NCBI RefSeq assembly: GCF_030209175.1
Contig: NZ_JARVSM010000004.1
Coordinates: 620,001-684,000, forward strand
DNA: 64,000 nt
Origin: Pseudomonas sp. efr-133-TYG-5
GTDB lineage: Bacteria > Pseudomonadota > Gammaproteobacteria > Pseudomonadales > Pseudomonadaceae
Reading direction: 5' to 3'
The notes below the pieces were generated by a model, which was not told the DNA's origin, made no database searches, and worked only from the letters and a program-made list of their open reading frames with translations. Positions 1 to 9,028 of the stretch are shown here, piece by piece; the stretch's first letter is position 1, and each line of letters starts with the position of its first letter. Position numbers and translations under genes: made by a program.

Positions 1-582
1 CGTGACGGTGCGGTCCATCGGGCCGAAGCCTTCCTGCTGGTAACCGTTCAAGTCTTCGGTGCGCGGGTAACCGGCCTGCACGCCGGCTTCGACCATGGCG
101 TGGAACAGTGGGTTGTTGCCCGCCTTCGGCGTGGTCACGCTGACCGGGCCGTCGCCACCGTGGTAGTCGTTCGGGCCGATGTCGCGGGTTTCCGCTTTAC
201 GGAAGTACGGCAGGCAGTCCAGATAGGTCCAGTCTTCCAGGCCTGGCAGTTTCGCCCAGCCGTCGTAGTCCATGGCGTTGCCACGGATGTAGCACATGCC
301 GTTGATCAGCGAGGAACCGCCGAGGCCCTTGCCGCGACCGCATTCCATCCGGCGACCGTCCATGTGCGGCTCCGGATCGGTTTCGTAGGCCCAGTTGTAG
401 CGACGGCCCTGCAGCGGGAACGCCAGGGCGGCCGGCATTTGTGTGCGGAAGTCGAAACGGTAGTCAGGGCCGCCTGCTTCGAGCAGCAGCACGGTGACGC
501 CTTCGTCTTCAGTCAGACGGGTCGCAAGTGTGTTACCGGCCGAGCCGGCACCGATGATGATGTAATCGAATTCTTGGGACAT
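1..582 (-). CDS. betA: Choline dehydrogenase BetA (N-terminal part, cut by window edge)
   Basis: FAD-dependent GMC oxidoreductase that oxidises choline to betaine aldehyde at the inner membrane. Only the first 194 residues lie in the window; the reading frame runs off the left edge without a stop. The N-terminus shows the Rossmann FAD motif IIIGAGSAGN (about residues 8-17), a second GMC signature ECGRGKGLGGSSLING, and CYIRGNAMDYDGWA, as in choline dehydrogenases. It starts at the ATG complementary to 580-582. It lies downstream of betI and betB on the same strand, the usual betIBA order. A REP-bearing gap separates it from betB, so it may be less expressed than betB or have its own transcript ends. 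The full family length is about 560 residues, so about two thirds is missing here only because of the window. Confidence 0.95.
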   Translation of the reverse strand, partial: MSQEFDYIIIGAGSAGNTLATRLTEDEGVTVLLLEAGGPDYRFDFRTQMPAALAFPLQGRRYNWAYETDPEPHMDGRRMECGRGKGLGGSSLINGMCYIRGNAMDYDGWAKLPGLEDWTYLDCLPYFRKAETRDIGPNDYHGGDGPVSVTTPKAGNNPLFHAMVEAGVQAGYPRTEDLNGYQQEGFGPMDRTVT

Positions 583-640
583 TGAATGCACCCTCTTTAG
601 ATGTGGTCAGGCAGGACCTCAGCGAGTGCTGCGCACTCGA

Positions 641-737
641 GTCGCTGGCAAGCCAGCTCCCACAAGGATTGGGAGTAGCCACAGACTTGCGGGACGACTC
701 CAAACCTGTGGGAGCGGGCTTGCCCGCGAAGAGGCCC
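641..737. repeat. REP doublet between betA and betB
   Basis: Two inverted REP units: TGGCAAGCCAGCTCCCACA near 645-664 and TGTGGGAGCGGGCTTGCCCG near 707-726. This is the common Pseudomonas REP family whose core is a short imperfect palindrome next to CTCCCAC. It lies inside the betB-betA intercistronic gap, where it could form a stabilising hairpin at the end of the betB message. Confidence 0.85.
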
Positions 738-762
738 TCGCAGGCAATACAAGACTCGGGGC

Positions 763-2235
763 TTAGAAAACCGAGACGTAATCGCCCAGCTCGACCTGTA
801 CCGATTTGATGCGTGTGTAGTTGGCCAGCGAGCTGATGCCGTTCTCACGGCCGACGCCCGACTGCTTGTAACCGCCCACCGGCATTTTCGCGTCGGACTC
901 GCCCCAGGCGTTGATCCAGCAGATACCGGCTTCCAGTTGATGAATCACGCGGTGTGCGCGGTTCAGGTCCTTGGTGACGATACCGGCGGCCAGGCCGAAG
1001 TCGGTGTCGTTGGCGCGGCGGATCACTTCTTCTTCGGTCTCGTAGGTGAGGATCGCCATCACCGGGCCAAAGATTTCTTCACGGACGATGGTCATCTCGT
1101 CGGTGCAATCGGTGAACACGGTCGGCGCGACGAAGGCACCTTTGGCGAATTCGCCGTCGGTCAGACGCTCGCCGCCGCACAGGACACGGGCACCTTCTTC
1201 CTTACCCTTGGCGATGTAACCCAGCACGCTTTCCATGTGGGCGAAGCTGACCAGCGGGCCGAAGTTGGTGTTTTCGTCTTCCGGGTTGCCGATGCGAATG
1301 CGCGCTACGCGCTCGACGATCTTGGCTTCGAAAGCGGCTTTCAGGTGGCTCGGGACGAATACGCGCGTACCGTTGGTGCAGACCTGACCGGAGCTGTAGA
1401 AGTTGGCCATCATCGCGGTGTCGGCGGCGCGATCGAGGTCGGCGTCGTCGCAGATGATCAGCGGCGACTTGCCGCCCAGTTCCATGGTCACGTCTTTCAG
1501 CGACGAAGCCGAGGCGCTGGCCATGACTTTCTTGCCGGTGTCGGTGCCGCCGGTGAAGGAGACTTTCTCGATGCGCGGGTGCTCGGTGAGCCAGGTGCCG
1601 ACTTCGCGGCCGCTGCCGGTCAGCACGTTGAACACACCGTTCGGCAGGCCGGCTTCGGTGTAGATCTCGGCCAGTTTCAGGGTGGTCAGCGAGGTGACTT
1701 CGCTTGGCTTGAAGATCATCGCGTTACCGGCGGCCAGGGCCGGTGCGGATTTCCACAGCGCGATCTGGATCGGGTAGTTCCACGCGCCGATACCGGCGAC
1801 CACGCCCAGTGGCTCGCGACGGGTGTAGACGAAGGACGTGTCGCGCAGCGGGATCTGCTCGCCTTCGATCGCTGGCACCAGGCCGGCGTAGTATTCCAGT
1901 ACGTCGGCGCCGGTGACGATGTCGACGTATTTGGTTTCGGAGAAGGCTTTGCCGGTGTCCAGGGTTTCCAGCGCAGCCAGCTCATCGTTGCGCTCACGCA
2001 GGATGTCGACGGCACGGCGCAGGATGCGCGAACGCTCCATGGCGGTCATCGCGGCCCAGATTTTCTGGCCCTTTTCGGCGCTGACCACGGCGCGTTCGAC
2101 GTCTTCCTTGGTCGCGCGCTGCACCAGTGCGAGGACTTCACCGTTCGCCGGGTTGATGGCTTCGAAGGTGGCATCGCTGCCGGCGTCGGAGTACGCGCCA
2201 TCGATGTAGAGTTTTTGCAGTTCGAAACGGGCCAT
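763..2235 (-). CDS. betB: Betaine aldehyde dehydrogenase BetB
   Basis: NAD(P)+-dependent aldehyde dehydrogenase of 490 residues that oxidises betaine aldehyde to glycine betaine in the cytoplasm. The family's catalytic residues are visible: general base Glu252 in MELGGKSPL and nucleophile Cys286 in SSGQVCTNGT. These are the positions I recall for the P. aeruginosa enzyme. The NAD-binding FTGGTDTGKKV stretch is at 227-237. Full length, with no sign of damage. It lies between betI (upstream) and betA (downstream) on the minus strand, in the betIBA order. Repression by BetI, relieved by choline, is expected from the family and from the palindrome upstream of betI. Confidence 0.97.
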   Translation of the reverse strand: MARFELQKLYIDGAYSDAGSDATFEAINPANGEVLALVQRATKEDVERAVVSAEKGQKIWAAMTAMERSRILRRAVDILRERNDELAALETLDTGKAFSETKYVDIVTGADVLEYYAGLVPAIEGEQIPLRDTSFVYTRREPLGVVAGIGAWNYPIQIALWKSAPALAAGNAMIFKPSEVTSLTTLKLAEIYTEAGLPNGVFNVLTGSGREVGTWLTEHPRIEKVSFTGGTDTGKKVMASASASSLKDVTMELGGKSPLIICDDADLDRAADTAMMANFYSSGQVCTNGTRVFVPSHLKAAFEAKIVERVARIRIGNPEDENTNFGPLVSFAHMESVLGYIAKGKEEGARVLCGGERLTDGEFAKGAFVAPTVFTDCTDEMTIVREEIFGPVMAILTYETEEEVIRRANDTDFGLAAGIVTKDLNRAHRVIHQLEAGICWINAWGESDAKMPVGGYKQSGVGRENGISSLANYTRIKSVQVELGDYVSVF

Positions 2236-2324
2236 AGTGTCCTCGCAAGTGCATTAGTGGTTGGCGTTGACCACCGCGATGCAACTGCGGTGGCGGTTCA
2301 GGGGCCGAGCGTTTTCTCTGTGCT

Positions 2325-2918
2325 CTAACTCACCTGCTTGGCCAATTGGAAATCCATGTATTCGTAAGCGATCTGTTGCGCCTGCGCGGTGTCGAAAGCG
2401 TCTCCCGACAGCGCGCCGCGCAACCACAAGCCGTCGATCAGGGCTGCCAGTCCACGGGCGGCGCTGCGCGCATCTTCGAGCGGCAGCACCCGGCGGAACT
2501 CGCAGCACAGGTTGGAATACAGACGGTGATCGTTGATCCGCTGCAACCTGTGCAAAGACGGCTGGTGCATGCTGGTGGCCCAGAAGGCCAGCCAGGTTTT
2601 CATTGCCGGGCCATTGACCTGGCTGGCGTCGAAGTTGCCTTCGATGATCACCTGCAGATGGGCCCGGGGGCTGTTATCTGCCAGCGCCTGACGGCGCGCG
2701 GTGACACTCTCGCTGAGGGCGGTCATCAGATACCGCATCGTGGCGGCGATCAGGCCGTTCTTGTCCTGAAAGTAATGACTGATGATGCCATTCGAGACAC
2801 CGGCCAAACGGGCGATCAGCGCAATGCTGGCGTCCCCCATTCCGACCTGATCGACCGCTTGCAGCGTGGCTTCGATCAGTTGTTGGCGGCGGATGGGTTG
2901 CATACCGACCTTGGGCAT
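2325..2918 (-). CDS. betI: TetR-family choline-responsive repressor BetI
   Basis: TetR-type repressor of the bet genes, 197 residues from the chosen start (MPKVGMQPIRRQQL), which is the usual BetI start and length. An in-frame start 9 nt upstream would add three residues that fit the family less well. The helix-turn-helix lies around residues 30-55 (SIALIARLAGVSNGIISHYF), followed by the all-helical ligand-binding part. It is first in betIBA and divergent from betT, with a perfect 20-bp palindrome in the shared promoter region. By homology it represses bet genes until choline binds. Confidence 0.95.
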   Translation of the reverse strand: MPKVGMQPIRRQQLIEATLQAVDQVGMGDASIALIARLAGVSNGIISHYFQDKNGLIAATMRYLMTALSESVTARRQALADNSPRAHLQVIIEGNFDASQVNGPAMKTWLAFWATSMHQPSLHRLQRINDHRLYSNLCCEFRRVLPLEDARSAARGLAALIDGLWLRGALSGDAFDTAQAQQIAYEYMDFQLAKQVS

Positions 2919-2988
2919 CTTGCACATCTCCTTAGGCCTTCCGAGCGGCGAATGACGTCGATCGGATTGAGGGCCAGTCTATTTTGTT

Positions 2989-3008
2989 TTGATTGAACGT
3001 TCAATCAA
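2989..3008. promoter_or_regulatory. BetI operator (perfect 20-bp palindrome)
   Basis: TTGATTGAACGTTCAATCAA equals its own reverse complement over all 20 bases. It lies 71 bp upstream of betI and 337 bp upstream of betT, in the 426-bp divergent gap 2919-3344. A near-symmetric ATTGAAnnTTCAAT site in a betI-betT gap is what a TetR dimer such as BetI would bind. The rest of the gap (about 3010-3340) shows no convincing gene and probably holds the betT promoter and leader. Confidence 0.8.
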
Positions 3009-3344
3009 CAAAGAATAAGATCTGCGACAAATCGTCGCTGCCTACAGATTTTTTCTGCTTGTAAATGGCGATAAACCGACATCCGAAAAAGCTTGAAACC
3101 TGCGTGGGGCATGGCGCGGTTCGCTGTTCGATGGACGTGTTGAATGGGCAAGACGCTCGACGCCAGGTTTCGGATGAACGTCCAGACCATGGCCGCGAAA
3201 GCGATTCGCAACGCCATTTCGGCAGGTTCAGGCTTTATTTCGGGGTGTCTTTATATCACCCGCCGGTCGGCTGCCAACTAACCGATTGGTCGGGTTCCGT
3301 GTTGCCTTGTGTTCTTCTCTCGCACTGCCTGGAGCATTTGTGCC

Positions 3345-5342
3345 ATGAGTTCTGCCTCGCTTATAAAGACCCCGCCCGAGAAGGTGACGGTCAACGGTTG
3401 GGTGTTCTACACCTCTACCGCGCTGATTCTGTTGTTGACCGCCATTCTGATCATCGCCCCGCAAGAGGCCGGCAGAATGCTGGGAGTGGCTCAGGCCTGG
3501 TTGTCGCGCAGCTTCGGCTGGTACTACATGGTGGTGATCGCCGCCTACCTGGTGTTTGTGGTGGGCCTGGCGTTTTCTTCGTACGGCAAACTCAAACTGG
3601 GCAGCAAGGACGATACCCCGGATTTCAGTTACGGCGCCTGGGCGGGGATGCTGTTCTCGTCGGGTATCGGTATTTCGCTGCTGTACTTCGGCGCTTCCGA
3701 GCCGCTGGACCACTATTTCAATCCACCGGAAGGCGCGTCGGCCACCAACCTGGCTGCGCGCCAGGCCGTGCAACTGACGTTCCTCCACTGGGGCCTGCAC
3801 GGCTGGGCGATCTACGCCCTGGTCGGTTTGGCGGTGGCTTATTTCGCTTATCGGCACAACCAGCCGCTGGCGCTGCGTTCGGCGCTGTATCCGCTGGTGG
3901 GCGAGCGTTGGGTCAAGGGCGGCGCCGGTCACGCGGTGGACGGCTTCGGCATGTTCGTGACCCTGCTGGGTCTGGTGACCAACCTGGGGATCGGTTCGCT
4001 GCAAGTGTCCTCGGGCCTGGAAAACCTGTTCGGCATGGAACACAGCAACACCAACCTGCTGATCGTGATCATCGTGATGAGCACCGTGGCGACCATCGCG
4101 GCCGTGTCCGGCGTGGAAAACGGCATTCGTCGTCTGTCCAACCTGAACATCGTGCTGTTCAGCGGCCTGCTGATTTTCGTCCTGCTGTTCGGCCCGACCC
4201 TGCACCTGCTCAACGGCTTCGTGCAGAACATCGGCGACTACCTCAACGGCGTGGTGCTGAAGACCTTCGACCTGTATGTCTATGAAGGCGACAACGCCAA
4301 GTCCGATCGCTGGCTGGGCCTGTGGACCCTGTTCTACTGGGCCTGGTGGATTTCCTGGGCGCCATTCGTCGGTATGTTCATCGCGCGTATTTCCCGTGGC
4401 CGTACCGTGCGCGAACTGGTCGCCGGCGTGCTGCTGATCCCGCTGGGTTTCACCCTGGCGTGGCTGTCGATCTTCGGTAACTCGGCGCTGGATCTGGTGA
4501 TGAACCAGGGCGCGGTGGAACTCGGCAAGACGGCGCTGGAACAGCCGTCGATGGCGATCTACCAATTGCTGGAGCATTACCCAGCGTCGAAAGTCGTCAT
4601 CGGTGTGTCGATCTTCGTCGGTTTCGTGCTGTTCCTGACTCCGGCCGACTCCGGCGCGGTGATGATGGCGAATCTGTCCTGCAAGGGCGGCAACGTCGAC
4701 GAAGACGCGCCGCACTGGCTGCGGATCTTCTGGTCGGTGGTGATCACCCTGGTGACCATCGGTCTGCTGTTCGCCGGTAACTTCGAAGCCATGCAGACCA
4801 TGGTGGTGCTGGCCGGTCTGCCGTTCTCGGTGGTGCTGGTGTGCTTCATGTTCGGCCTGCACAAGGCGATGCGCCAGGACATGCAGATCGAACAGGAGCA
4901 GGCGCAACTGGCCGAGCGCGGTCGTCGCGGTTTCAGCGAGCGTCTGACCCAGCTGGACCTGCAACCGAGCCAGTCGGTGGTGCAGCGTTTCATGGACAAG
5001 CAGGTCAGCCCGGCGCTGGAAGACGCTGCCGTACAAATGCGTGCCCAGGGTCTGCAAGTGCAGACGCTGCTGGGCAAGTCCAAGCGTTGCATGGGCGTGC
5101 GCGTCGAGATGGAGGAGGGCAACCCGTTCGTCTACGAAGTGAGCCTGGACGGCTATCTGGCAACGCCGACCGAATCGGCCCAGTCCGATGAAGCGCGCCA
5201 GCGTTACTACCGCGCCGAAGTGTATCTGCACAACGGCAGCCAGGATTACGACCTGATGGGCTTCACGCAGGATCAGATCACACGCGATGTGCTCGATCAG
5301 TTCGAAAGCCATCGGCAGCTCCTTGGCCGGGTCTATAGCTGA
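3345..5342 (+). CDS. betT: High-affinity choline transporter BetT (BCCT family)
   Basis: Secondary transporter of 665 residues in the betaine/choline/carnitine transporter family, importing choline across the inner membrane. About twelve hydrophobic segments span the first ~530 residues. The diagnostic aromatic stretch WAWWISWAPFVGMFIARISR lies around 330-350. A long hydrophilic C-terminal tail (~530-665) with charged helical sequence follows, as in osmotically responsive BetT proteins. The ATG at 3345 (MSSASLIKTPPEKV) is preferred over one 36 nt upstream because it matches the family's N-terminus and has GGAG upstream. It is divergent from betI and ends before a bidirectional terminator shared with cbcV. 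Low-osmolarity forms also exist, so the osmotic role is not settled by sequence. Confidence 0.94.
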   Translation: MSSASLIKTPPEKVTVNGWVFYTSTALILLLTAILIIAPQEAGRMLGVAQAWLSRSFGWYYMVVIAAYLVFVVGLAFSSYGKLKLGSKDDTPDFSYGAWAGMLFSSGIGISLLYFGASEPLDHYFNPPEGASATNLAARQAVQLTFLHWGLHGWAIYALVGLAVAYFAYRHNQPLALRSALYPLVGERWVKGGAGHAVDGFGMFVTLLGLVTNLGIGSLQVSSGLENLFGMEHSNTNLLIVIIVMSTVATIAAVSGVENGIRRLSNLNIVLFSGLLIFVLLFGPTLHLLNGFVQNIGDYLNGVVLKTFDLYVYEGDNAKSDRWLGLWTLFYWAWWISWAPFVGMFIARISRGRTVRELVAGVLLIPLGFTLAWLSIFGNSALDLVMNQGAVELGKTALEQPSMAIYQLLEHYPASKVVIGVSIFVGFVLFLTPADSGAVMMANLSCKGGNVDEDAPHWLRIFWSVVITLVTIGLLFAGNFEAMQTMVVLAGLPFSVVLVCFMFGLHKAMRQDMQIEQEQAQLAERGRRGFSERLTQLDLQPSQSVVQRFMDKQVSPALEDAAVQMRAQGLQVQTLLGKSKRCMGVRVEMEEGNPFVYEVSLDGYLATPTESAQSDEARQRYYRAEVYLHNGSQDYDLMGFTQDQITRDVLDQFESHRQLLGRVYS

Positions 5343-5388
5343 GTGGTAAGTGACGCGGTGTTGCAGTGAAACCGCGCCGCCTTCTTCG

Positions 5389-5476
5389 CGGGCAAGCCCG
5401 CTCCCACACCGTTGGCGTCGCACACAAATAATGCGAACACCACCGAACCTGTGGGAGCGGGCTTGCCCGCGAAGGG
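5389..5476. repeat. REP doublet downstream of betT
   Basis: Inverted pair of REP units, GCGGGCAAGCCCGCTCCCAC at about 5389-5408 and GTGGGAGCGGGCTTGCCCGC at about 5452-5471, followed by a conventional terminator. It lies between the convergent genes betT and cbcV. Confidence 0.85.
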
Positions 5477-5518
5477 GCTATCAGATGCACAGATGAATTA
5501 CTCGATGTCCCGATAAAC

Positions 5519-5549
5519 AAAAACGCCGCGATCGTCTCGCGGCGTTTTT
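5519..5549. terminator. Bidirectional rho-independent terminator between betT and cbcV
   Basis: A 13-bp perfect stem (5519-5531 with 5537-5549) around a 5-nt loop, with a core of CGCCGCGA. It is flanked by an A run on one side and a T run on the other, so it reads as a terminator on both strands. It serves betT (plus) and the cbcXWV operon (minus). Confidence 0.9.
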
Positions 5550-5562
5550 GTGTCTGCTCTCT

Positions 5563-6741
5563 TTATCCCAGGTTCTTGCCCAGCAGCGCGTGATACAGCT
5601 CGCTGTCGCCGAGAATCCCCACCACATGGTTGTTGTCGTGCAGCACCAGTTTGTTGCCGGTCTGGTAGCGGATTTGCAACGCGTCGCGCATGCCGATGTT
5701 CGAGTCGACCAGAGTCGGCTTGCGCTCCAGGCCTTCCACCGCTTGCCCCGGCACCCAGTTCTGCAGGTTCAGCACCGAGCCGTTCTGCCGGGCGCCCTTG
5801 ATGGTGTTGCCCTCGGCCAGGTCCAGCCACGAGTCGCCGCCCGGATCCAGGCACACCGAACCGTTGATGCGCTTGCAGTTGTCCAGCGTGCGCATCAGGC
5901 TGCGGCCACAGAGGACGTTGAGCGGGTTGGTGTGAGCGACGAAGGTGCGCACGTAGTCGTCCGCCGGGTTCAGCACGATTTCTTCCGGCACGCTGTACTG
6001 GATGATCCGGCCGTCTTTCATGATCGCGATGCGGCTGCCCAGTTTGAGCGCCTCGTCGAGGTCGTGGCTGACGAACACGATGGTCTTGCTCAGCTTGCGT
6101 TGCAGTTCCAGCAATTCGTCCTGCAGGCCCTGGCGGATCAGCGGGTCGAGGGCCGAAAACGGTTCGTCCATCAGCAGGATATCGGCGTCCATCGCCAGGG
6201 CGCGGGCCAGGCCGACGCGCTGCTGCATGCCGCCGGACAGTTCGTCGGGCTTCTTGTTGCGCCATTGCGTCAGGCCGACCAGTTCGAGCTTGTCGTCGAC
6301 CAGTTTGCGCCGTTCCTTTTCCGGTCGACCCTGCATTTCCAGGCCGAAACTGATGTTCTCGCGCACCGTCAGCCACGGCATCAGGGCGAATTTCTGGAAC
6401 ACCATGGCGATGCGCTTGGTGCGCATCATCTTCAGCTCGGCGGGGGTGCACGAGGCGATGTCGATCTGCTTGCCTTCGTGCTCGACGAACAGCTTGCCGC
6501 GGCTCACGGTGTTGAGGCCATTGATGCAGCGCAGGAGGCTCGACTTGCCGGAGCCGGAGAGGCCCATCAGCACGCAGATCTCGCCCTTGTTGATGTCCAG
6601 GCTGGCCTTTTCCACGCCGACGATCTGCCCGGTCTTTTTCAGGATCTCGTTGCGGGTCATGCCCTGATCCAGCAGCTTGAGCGCCTCGCGCGGATCCTTG
6701 GAGAAGATTACGTCGACGTCTTCGAAGCGAATTATGCTCAT
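5563..6741 (-). CDS. cbcV: Choline/betaine/carnitine ABC transporter, ATP-binding subunit CbcV
   Basis: ABC ATPase of 392 residues, in the class that energises quaternary-amine uptake (ProV/ChoV/OpuA type). Motifs seen: Walker A GLSGSGKS (60-67), signature LSGGMQQR (168-175), Walker B ILLMDEP (188-194), and the switch His226 in FVSHDLDEA. The C-terminal ~120 residues form a regulatory extension of the CBS-domain kind seen in this class. It overlaps the end of the permease gene cbcW by 4 bp (ATGA type), implying translational coupling. In P. aeruginosa the CbcWV core is reported to serve several binding proteins, including CaiX and CbcX, both encoded in this window. Also called choV. Confidence 0.95.
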   Translation of the reverse strand: MSIIRFEDVDVIFSKDPREALKLLDQGMTRNEILKKTGQIVGVEKASLDINKGEICVLMGLSGSGKSSLLRCINGLNTVSRGKLFVEHEGKQIDIASCTPAELKMMRTKRIAMVFQKFALMPWLTVRENISFGLEMQGRPEKERRKLVDDKLELVGLTQWRNKKPDELSGGMQQRVGLARALAMDADILLMDEPFSALDPLIRQGLQDELLELQRKLSKTIVFVSHDLDEALKLGSRIAIMKDGRIIQYSVPEEIVLNPADDYVRTFVAHTNPLNVLCGRSLMRTLDNCKRINGSVCLDPGGDSWLDLAEGNTIKGARQNGSVLNLQNWVPGQAVEGLERKPTLVDSNIGMRDALQIRYQTGNKLVLHDNNHVVGILGDSELYHALLGKNLG

Positions 6742-7583
6742 GCGTCACCCCCTACTTTGGCGTCGGGTTGTTTGCAGATACGGTCGAGCATGATCGCCAG
6801 CAGTACGATCGCCAGGCCTGCTTCGAAGCCCAGGGCGATATCAGCAGTGTTCAGTGCGTTGACCACCGGTTTGCCGAGTCCGTCGGCGCCCACCAGTGCC
6901 GCGATCACCACCATCGACAGCGACAGCATGATGCACTGGGTGATGCCGGCCGCGATGCTCGGCATGGCGTGGGGCAGTTCGATCCGTGACAGCAGTTGGC
7001 GCCGCGAGCAGCCGAAGGCCTTGCCGGCGTCCATCAGTTCTTGCGGGACATCGCGGATGCCCAGGTAGGTCAGGCGGATCGGCGCGGCGATGGCGAACAC
7101 CACCGTGGAGATCAGGCCTGGCACCACACCCAGCCCGAAGAGGGTCAGGGTAGGAATGAGGTAAACGAAGGTCGGTACGGTCTGCATCAGATCGAGTACC
7201 GGACGCATTAAAGTGTAGAACATCGGCTTGTGCGCGGCGACGATGCCCAACGGCACGCCGATGACCACGCAGACCAGGGTGGCGAACATGACCTGGGCGA
7301 GGGTTTCCATGGTTTCCTGCCAGTACCCCAGGTTGAGGATCAGCAGAAACGAGGCGACGACGAATGCTGTCAGGCCCCACTTGCGCTGGATGAAGTGGGC
7401 CAGCAGGGCGATGAGGCCGATCAGCACCAGCGGGTTGAACCAGGTCAGCGCAAACGTCACGCCGTGGATCATCGTTTCCAGTGTCACGGCGATTGCGTCG
7501 AAGGTGCTGGCGCCATGTTGCGTCAGCCATTCGACGAAGCCCGCGATGTACTGGCCTAAAGGGATTTTCTGATCAATCAGCAT
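6738..7583 (-). CDS. cbcW: Choline/betaine/carnitine ABC transporter, permease CbcW
   Basis: Inner-membrane permease of 281 residues, of the proW/opuAB type. It has several hydrophobic helices (for example FNPLVLIGLIALLAHFI) and an EAA-type cytoplasmic loop, PQELMDAGKAFGCSRRQLL, that docks with the ATPase. The ATG at 7583 (MLIDQKIPLGQYI) gives the family's usual N-terminus; upstream in-frame codons are not supported by a ribosome site. It is second in cbcXWV. A strong hairpin lies between it and cbcX, and it overlaps cbcV by 4 bp. It is the only permease of this system in the window, so it probably also serves CaiX. Confidence 0.94.
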   Translation of the reverse strand: MLIDQKIPLGQYIAGFVEWLTQHGASTFDAIAVTLETMIHGVTFALTWFNPLVLIGLIALLAHFIQRKWGLTAFVVASFLLILNLGYWQETMETLAQVMFATLVCVVIGVPLGIVAAHKPMFYTLMRPVLDLMQTVPTFVYLIPTLTLFGLGVVPGLISTVVFAIAAPIRLTYLGIRDVPQELMDAGKAFGCSRRQLLSRIELPHAMPSIAAGITQCIMLSLSMVVIAALVGADGLGKPVVNALNTADIALGFEAGLAIVLLAIMLDRICKQPDAKVGGDA

Positions 7584-7618
7584 GGTAGTGAACGTCCGCA
7601 TGCAAGGAAATAAACAGC

Positions 7619-7640
7619 CCGGGTGGGCGAGCCCACCCGG
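7619..7640. terminator. Strong intercistronic hairpin between cbcX and cbcW
   Basis: Perfect 10-bp GC-rich stem, CCGGGTGGGC and GCCCACCCGG around GA, starting 9 bp beyond the cbcX stop. On the operon strand it is followed by a partly T-rich stretch, so it may be a leaky terminator or a 3' stabiliser that leaves more binding-protein message than permease message. Confidence 0.6.
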
Positions 7641-7649
7641 CATAAGCGA

Positions 7650-8594
7650 TTACTGAAGCTTGGCTTTCACGGCCTCCAGGCCAGGTTTACCGTCAATGGT
7701 GGTCACGCCAGCGAGCCAGGTATCGAGCACTTGTGGGTTCTTTTTCAGCCAGGCCTTGGCGGCCGCGTCAGGCTTCATCTTGTCGTCCAGGATGTTGCCC
7801 ATCAGTTCGCTTTCCATGTCGACGGTGAACTCCAGGTTCTTCAGCAACTGACCGACGTTGCTGCATTCCTCGACGTAGCCCTTGCGGGTGTTGGTCGCCA
7901 CGGTGGCCGCACCGAAGTCCGGGCCGAAGAAGTCGTCGCCGCCGGTCAGGTATTGAATCTTGAAGCGCTTGTTCATCGGGTGCGGCGCCCAGCCGAGGAA
8001 GACCACGGCGGTGTCGCGTTTCTGCGCGCGGTCGACCTGCGAGAGCATGCCCGCTTCGCTGGACTCGACGACCTTGAAACCGGCGTCCTTGAGACCGAAG
8101 GCGTTCTTGTCGATCATGCTCTGGATCAGGCGGTTGCCGTCGTTGCCGGGCTCGATGCCGTAGATCTTGCCGTCGAGCTCTTTCTTGAATTTGGCGATGT
8201 CGGCGAAGTCATGCAGGCCCTTGTCGTACAGCGCCTGCGGCACGGCGAGGGTGTACTTGGCGCCCTTGAGGTTGGTGCGCACGGTTTCCACGGTGCCGGC
8301 GTCGCGGTAGGCCTTGATGTCGTTTTCCATGGTCGGCATCCAGTTGCCGAGGAACACGTCCATGTTCTTGCCGTCGGCCAGCGACTTGTAGGTCACGGGC
8401 ACGGAGATCATGGTGGTCTTGGTCTTGTAGCCGAGGGAATTGAGCACGAAGCTGGTGGTGGCGGTTGTCGCGGTGATGTCGGTCCAGCCGACATCGGAGA
8501 AGTTGACGGTACTGCACTGCGCCGGCTCTGCGGCTTGAGCCAGTAACGGCAGACTCAGCATGGCGGCCAACAACAACGACGGGGAACCTTTCAT
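7650..8594 (-). CDS. cbcX: Choline ABC transporter periplasmic binding protein CbcX
   Basis: Secreted binding protein of 314 residues in the OpuAC/ProX superfamily, which traps quaternary amines through an aromatic cage. A signal peptide covers about residues 1-22 (hydrophobic LLLAAMLSLPLLAQA, cleavage after AQA). The mature protein starts AEPAQCSTVNFSDVGWTDIT, closely resembling CaiX encoded at 16666-17610. The ATG at 8594 was chosen because it starts directly at the signal peptide and has AGGAG upstream on its strand. First gene of the minus-strand cbcXWV operon; the 435-bp gap to sdaB holds a tandem 21-bp-spaced motif likely bound by GbdR. Also called choX. Choline preference is by homology only. 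Confidence 0.94.
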   Translation of the reverse strand: MKGSPSLLLAAMLSLPLLAQAAEPAQCSTVNFSDVGWTDITATTATTSFVLNSLGYKTKTTMISVPVTYKSLADGKNMDVFLGNWMPTMENDIKAYRDAGTVETVRTNLKGAKYTLAVPQALYDKGLHDFADIAKFKKELDGKIYGIEPGNDGNRLIQSMIDKNAFGLKDAGFKVVESSEAGMLSQVDRAQKRDTAVVFLGWAPHPMNKRFKIQYLTGGDDFFGPDFGAATVATNTRKGYVEECSNVGQLLKNLEFTVDMESELMGNILDDKMKPDAAAKAWLKKNPQVLDTWLAGVTTIDGKPGLEAVKAKLQ

Positions 8595-8752
8595 GGATGG
8601 ACTCCTTGGTGTTTTTTTTGGCAGTGTTCCGACTGGACCACCGCACTTATAGGTTGCGGTTGGATGGCGTTCTGGAGACAGCTCTACCACGGCGCCTTGC
8701 AATCGAGTCGATACGATCATGTACCAGTGAAAATCTGACGCCTACAGGGTGC

Positions 8753-8785
8753 GTCGTATCCAGTACAGGGATGGTCGCATCCAGT
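8753..8785. promoter_or_regulatory. Tandem AraC-type activator site, cbcX-sdaB gap
   Basis: Two near-identical 12-mers, GTCGTATCCAGT (8753-8764) and GTCGCATCCAGT (8774-8785), exactly 21 bp apart (two helix turns), as expected for an AraC-family activator. They lie in the 434-bp divergent gap between cbcX and sdaB (8595-9028), which otherwise shows no gene. GbdR is the likely binder because both neighbours belong to its known regulon in P. aeruginosa. Confidence 0.6.
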
Positions 8786-9028
8786 GTCAGTGACGTCGTT
8801 TACAGCTTTTTTCTGCCCCGTTTGGCCATCTGAACCGCATAAAAACGGCGAAAACAGGGGAGAAAACCGGCACGGCGTTGGTGAGCATGAGTGCGTCGGT
8901 GTCAGACGCCGAACGACCCGACAAAAGCCTGATGATGCGGGCATTCCGGCGGATCGCAGCTTGAGCGTAGCAGCTCCGCCAGCGGGCGCTTCACGCCCCG
9001 GACCGGCATCCTCAGGAGCTCTGCAGCA

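Noticed and set aside
937..2328. A long plus-strand open frame across betB
   Set aside because: It lies antisense to an intact aldehyde dehydrogenase with full catalytic motifs. The product is a low-complexity Val/Gly/Asp/His-rich chain typical of the antisense of GC-rich coding DNA.
3005..3217. A 70-codon minus-strand frame in the betI-betT gap
   Set aside because: No ribosome site, no domain, and it lies in the expected control region of two divergent genes.
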